The notes under the pieces were generated by a model. The model was given only the letters and a program-made list of their open reading frames with translations. It ran no database searches and was not told the origin of the DNA. From NCBI GenBank assembly GCA_017562135.1, contig QEYB01000556.1, positions 682,001-746,000 of the forward strand: a stretch of 64,000 nt of DNA, in the 5' to 3' direction. Shown here piece after piece: positions 60,501-64,000 of this stretch. Position numbers and translations under genes: made by a program. The DNA comes from Dipylidium caninum. Taxonomy: Eukaryota > Platyhelminthes > Cestoda > Cyclophyllidea > Dipylidiidae. Every line of letters begins with the position of its first letter. Position 1 is the stretch's first letter.

Positions 60501-61939
60501 CTACCTGAAGTTGGTGGGTCATCGCAACTGAACGCACTTGGCGCCGTGCGTGGCGTCCACCACGGCTCTGCCTCCTACCCCGCGGGAGACGACTCCACCC
60601 TGGCGGTCAGGCCCTGCCCCGACTAAACCCGGAGGTCAGGCTGCTGGGGCCGGGAGGAAGCATCAGGTGCCAGGTGGAAATAGCACCGTGATTGGCAGAA
60701 AGGCTTGAAGCCACCCTGCCCTGCCACGACGACGACACCTCAGGATGTCTGTGCACCGTCTCCAGTGGCAGATGTTTCCGTCTTCTCTCCACTTTTTTAT
60801 GAATCTTGCCATCTGCAAGCACAAACCGATGCTTTAGGCTCGATCGCTGCGGTGGCCGCCGATTCTCCCTCCTTGCGCCCCTTACCAAAACGCTCAAATT
60901 ATCCACAAAGAGCATGCAATGCATCCGCCGGTGGTCGCGGTCGAGCAACCATGCACTTCTTTTGTAGTAATCCGAGCCAGAGTGTTGGATCTCATTTCTG
61001 CATCGTCTTCGAGCGGGCAGAACAAATCTCACAGGATCAGGATGACCGGTAGGATGGGCACATTTAAACTACCCAAGACTATTAAATCTGCCGCAAATTT
61101 GGACTTCCACATGAACTGCGATTGCCCGATCATAAAAGCGGCTGTAACCCGTCCAAAGGGCCCAGGTCGGTGGATTATGATGGGCAGACTGAATGAAGAC
61201 GGACGAACGGTCACGGTAAGCATAAATGAAAATGAGGCGCATAACGACTGTTTCCGTGCCCTTCTCACACTCTTAGTCGTCCTGCTGGAGGGCGAAAGCT
61301 CCCTGGACAAGTGCCGTTTATGTCCCCCCAACGCCGCGGCACCGGCCCCTGCACTCGGTCGAAATGCCCACGCCCCTGTTCGGATAAGAGGAGACACGAT
61401 GAGCATTTACCGTTTCTGACCCAACTTACTCTCAGTGACATCTTCTTTCCTTTCGCGTTGTCCAGATTCACCATTTGTCCCAACCCTCTAGACAGAATGT
61501 TGGGATAAAGCGTGCCATTAGGAACATTCGTCTCCGCCCGGACAGCCTGTGCAAGGTAGACCTGATGCACCCCAATCCCACAGCCCACCCGAGGGTCGTT
61601 GCCACTCGGCCCGCCTCCAACGCGGAGCAAGTCTCGCGTTCACGAAACCGTCAGTCGAGAAAGGACAGAAGACATTTGAGCATTGAAGAAAGGCGAAGAC
61701 GACGCCAATTGCGACGAAGGCGAAATCAGCCACGCAGTTCGGCAGCAGAGGCACGACAACACCTTTACAACGTGACCCATGCTGGTAGGGATCATCGGTT
61801 GCCAAACCGTCCTGTTGACGACAAAAAGGCGACAGTTACATCAGCGCCCCCGCCTTACCAGCGCTATCTGCATCAGCAACAGCAGCATCAAGAGCAAAAG
61901 CAAGAGCGGACGGGCTACGCTCCCCCCCGCACTCACTGA
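57543..61939 (+). CDS. sFRP: Secreted frizzled-related protein (Wnt modulator)
   Basis: sFRPs bind Wnt ligands outside the cell through a frizzled-like Cys-rich domain and usually dampen Wnt signalling. Exons 57543-58149, 60322-60396, 60968-61215 and 61466-61939 join in matching phase to 1404 nt, 467 residues. Residues 1-16 are a signal peptide. The Cys-rich domain spans about 81-195 with all ten expected Cys (81, 91, 128, 137, 144, 156, 160, 167, 184, 195). A netrin-like (NTR) domain follows: CSGCVDNPTYES, FCTADV, VIRARVLDLI, FHMNCDCPII, GPGRWIMMGR and RNIRLRPDSLC match the sFRP order. The start was chosen at the signal-peptide Met, 38 bp after a TATA box. The last exon adds about 120 residues, very rich in Arg and Gln (RRRRRQLRRRRNQPR), longer than vertebrate sFRP tails and probably heparin-binding. 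Flatworm sFRPs are known as anterior patterning genes; that role here is by analogy. No AATAAA is seen close downstream. Confidence 0.93.
58150..60321 (+). other. First intron of the sFRP gene
   Basis: A 2.2 kb intron between donor AAA|GTAAGA and acceptor attttgtag. It contains a TG repeat followed by a GA-rich purine repeat (about 58306-58374), a C-rich run near 59209-59223 and GC-rich stretches. Open frames within it on both strands show no recognisable domains. Confidence 0.75.
58306..58374 (+). repeat. TG then AG/GA microsatellite
   Basis: A run of alternating GT (GTGCGTGTGTGTGTGTG) followed after about 20 bases by a nearly pure purine run of AGAGAGAAAGAGAAAG type. It lies within the first sFRP intron. 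Confidence 0.85.
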
Positions 61940-62616
61940 GGGCTCGCAGCCCACGGACCAGCGACTCGGGCAAAGGGTATGTCACACCACTCGCCATCCA
62001 ACAACGATGCAACTCCTCTCACCACTCGCTCCCATTTTTACGCATTCACTCATGCTTTAACAAACCCACAGATCCCATTCTTACAGCACTGTGCCAGTAA
62101 AAGGCTCTGGCATCCATCGATGATGTGCATATAAAACGTGATTTTGCATTTTTTCTTCGCCCTCTCCTCCTGTCACCCCTCGCCCGTCCTCCCCGCCCCG
62201 CTCTCCCCGTCCTGCCCTCCTCCCAGCCCCGCATACACTTCCTCTCCCCTCCCGAGCTTCACTCTACGGTACTGAATCTCATAGTTGGGGCAAATCTTCG
62301 CTCGCCTTGTCATATGATGCCCCCCCCCTCTGGTGCTGTTTGCCATGTGCTATTGTCCCCGACAAGTAAACAACAAGAGCTGTATAAAGGTGGCGCACCC
62401 TCTGCACCATGAGAGCTCCTCCCCTCGCCGGCGAAGTTTGCTGGTCACCTTTTCGTAAGTGTCTCCTACTACAGACGTTCCTTGACGCCACAAGGAAACA
62501 CCCCTTCGCATCAACACGACATTTTGGGCCAGACTCGCGAATTTGTAGGATTTCAGGGTGACCAGCATTTGACGCTTCCCATGCGAAATGTAGTATAAGC
62601 ATAGTTTTTGCCCCAG
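61940..62616. other. Downstream of sFRP; pyrimidine-rich tract
   Basis: Contains the sFRP 3' flank without a canonical AATAAA. A C/T-rich tract lies at about 62155-62262 (CTCCTCC and CCCGTCC units), which creates open frames without meaning. A TATAAAG lies at 62383-62389 and a GTAAGTG donor at 62455, but the only nearby ATG (62409) sits too close to the TATA box to be in its transcript. Confidence 0.4.
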
Positions 62617-62804
62617 CGAAAGCGGTTAATAAGGCAGGTAAGTTTAGAATTACGTGCTCTTTCTCAGCCTCCCTCGCTCAAGTGGAAAGTTGGTGGGCGT
62701 TCTCATCTGCGCTGTCACATGAAGACTCGTGCTCTGAGGAAAACCCTCAAGGTCCAGAAAGGACAGGAGGTGATGCCTCCCCATTGCGACGTCTGTTCGC
62801 ATAA
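62617..62804 (+). CDS. Candidate micro-exon and following exon of a small unknown gene
   Basis: A 21-nt exon (62617-62637) is bounded by gtttttgccccag and the strong donor CAG|GTAAGTTT. A 30-nt intron then ends at ctctttctcag, opening an exon at 62668 whose phase-matched frame runs 44 codons to TAA at 62802-62804 (ASLAQVESWWAFSSALSH, then DSCSEENPQGPER). Splice signals and intron size resemble those of the certain genes here. No start exon is established and no family is recognised. Speculative. Confidence 0.22.
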
Positions 62805-62910
62805 CCAGTGCTGTGAGTTTCTAGCCGGATGCCATCTCCAGTAGCCACTAGGTAGAAGGTGATAAGACGCCTCCCGTGGAGTCGCTTCTAAGCAAAATTG
62901 TTTAGGGTGG

Positions 62911-63294
62911 ATGGAACTCCGCCTACCTCCTGTGAACTCTGTTGGCAGCATCAACATCGGTGCTCGAAGAGGGCGAGTCCCTAAAGCAATTTCGTCGGAA
63001 CAGTGCAATAACTACTTTCCTTTATCACTCAACGGGTATTTGTGGGGTAGAAATGCACACGCACTCCATTTGGTAGCTCTCTTGGGTGATCGTCTACCTG
63101 TTGGTTTGTCCACCTGCTCGGTCGGTGTGCATTCATTCGAGGCACTTCTCCTTGCCAGGCACATCGGACCGTTGGAGAAATGGGCGATTCTCGACGCGAG
63201 GGGCTTTGAAACGGGCATGAACTTTCACTTCAGACTGAAAGTTGCCGATCATGTAGTCGTGTCACTCCACAAATTTCTCCCTAAAATGAAATAA
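62911..63294 (+). CDS. Hypothetical 127-codon open frame ending at an AATAAA
   Basis: A + frame from ATG 62911 (MELRLPPVNSVGSINIG) to TAA 63292-63294. It overlaps an AATAAA at 63290-63295, so a poly(A) signal would coincide with the stop. No domain, signal peptide or splice evidence. A frame of this length can occur by chance in DNA of this composition. Confidence 0.2.
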   Translation: MELRLPPVNSVGSINIGARRGRVPKAISSEQCNNYFPLSLNGYLWGRNAHALHLVALLGDRLPVGLSTCSVGVHSFEALLLARHIGPLEKWAILDARGFETGMNFHFRLKVADHVVVSLHKFLPKMK

Positions 63295-63365
63295 ATTTCC
63301 GTCAGTGATTGTGCTGGGGATCAAAATTGTGGTAAAAGTGTTTTCAGGAAGAAGCTTTCACTTAC

Positions 63366-63590
63366 TGCGTTTTTCTGCCGCTCACTCATCCATTGAAGGG
63401 CATTTAAGCCAAGAATAGAACGGAGCTTCTCCGGCGCCCTTGTTCCTGTCTTGGCTCCGTCATAACGACCCGTTAAGCCAAAACTATCAACCTTGTCTGG
63501 GGAATTTATGCCAGCCACAAGCGGCAAGAACACAGTGGCAAGCAGGAGACGCTGCGCGCGTGTGGAGCGAAACCTGCCCTGCTCTGCCAA
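63366..63590 (-). CDS. Candidate - strand exon with a signal-peptide-like stretch
   Basis: On the - strand a frame reads RLLLATVFLPLVAGINSPDK, then RYDGAKTGTRAPEKL and LGLNALQWMSERQKNA. It runs into a consensus donor GCA|GTAAGTG at 63365 in phase 0. The hydrophobic start looks like a signal peptide, but no initiating ATG lies just upstream in frame (the frame stays open to an ATG at 63737). The 5' boundary given is approximate. No family recognised; it could be the first exon of a secreted protein or peptide gene continuing leftwards. Confidence 0.25.
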
Positions 63591-64000
63591 CAGCCCTTCC
63601 ACGGCCGTTGGCCAGCCTTGCCACCACCCTCCGCCTCGATCCTCGGCTTGTTGCCCACGCCAAAATGGACGCTTTGATATGCCGCAGCACAAATGGGCGG
63701 AAATTGCGAAAAAAGGGCTTTCCCAGTATGCTTGCATGTATGTGTGGTTGAAGAGCCGATGGCTGGGCCATTAACCGGCTTGCACGTACAATTCTGGTGC
63801 GCTTCTTCTAACGCCTATCCAACCGATTTGAATGGTCCTCTTTCAGGCACCTTTGTGAGTGATCAAGTCGCCGCGGAAGAGTGAAAATACCAAGGCCCTG
63901 AGCGTGATTTATTGCTCAACCGGACACACGATTAGCGGAATTTAAATTAACCTTCCTCGCAGAATGTGATTTATTAGCCGCTCCCTGTTGCCCCCGGAGG

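Noticed and set aside
62383..62454. TATA box followed by ATG and a consensus donor, as a first coding exon
   Set aside because: The ATG begins only about 20 nt after the TATA box, upstream of where transcription would be expected to start.

Overview
The window is nuclear DNA of an invertebrate animal, most likely a flatworm, probably parasitic; I cannot decide between tapeworm and fluke. The genes are intron-rich, with GT..AG introns that are often only 30-41 nt long. An innexin carries a flatworm-like N-terminus, and one gene encodes a GFVRL-amide peptide of a kind described from flatworms. I see no bacterial operons, CRISPR arrays or tRNA genes. Exon models were built by hand from reading frame, splice sites, intron phase and remembered protein families. 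No search was run.

Layout. 1-5 kb: no gene seen. 5-18 kb: AT-rich DNA with a strong T-over-A bias on the + strand. It holds a chain of phase-compatible candidate exons from one + strand gene of unknown function, plus a decayed mariner transposase on the - strand (13.4-14.3 kb). 18-27 kb: mixed composition, with one good candidate exon at 24.7 kb. 27.6-37.1 kb (+): an anosmin-1 (ANOS1/KAL1) homologue with a Cys-box remnant, WAP domain and four fibronectin III domains over 11 exons. 41.8-42.7 kb (+): an unrecognised 187-residue protein in seven exons. 43.8-46.0 kb (+): the checkpoint clamp subunit RAD9 in 11 exons. 46.3-49.7 kb (-): an innexin in four exons, convergent with RAD9. 53.1-53.9 kb (+): a neuropeptide precursor ending in KR-GFVRL-G, with TATA box and poly(A) signal. 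57.5-61.9 kb (+): a secreted frizzled-related protein in four exons, with TATA and CCAAT boxes.

Functional context. The neighbours do not form a pathway. Several act at the cell surface or between cells: anosmin-1 in the extracellular matrix, innexin in gap junctions, sFRP as a Wnt modulator, and the amidated peptide in neural signalling. RAD9 is a nuclear DNA-damage protein. Four complete models (unknown gene, RAD9, innexin, sFRP) give total coding lengths divisible by three, which supports the splice choices. In anosmin the first exon is out of frame by one base relative to its own signal peptide.
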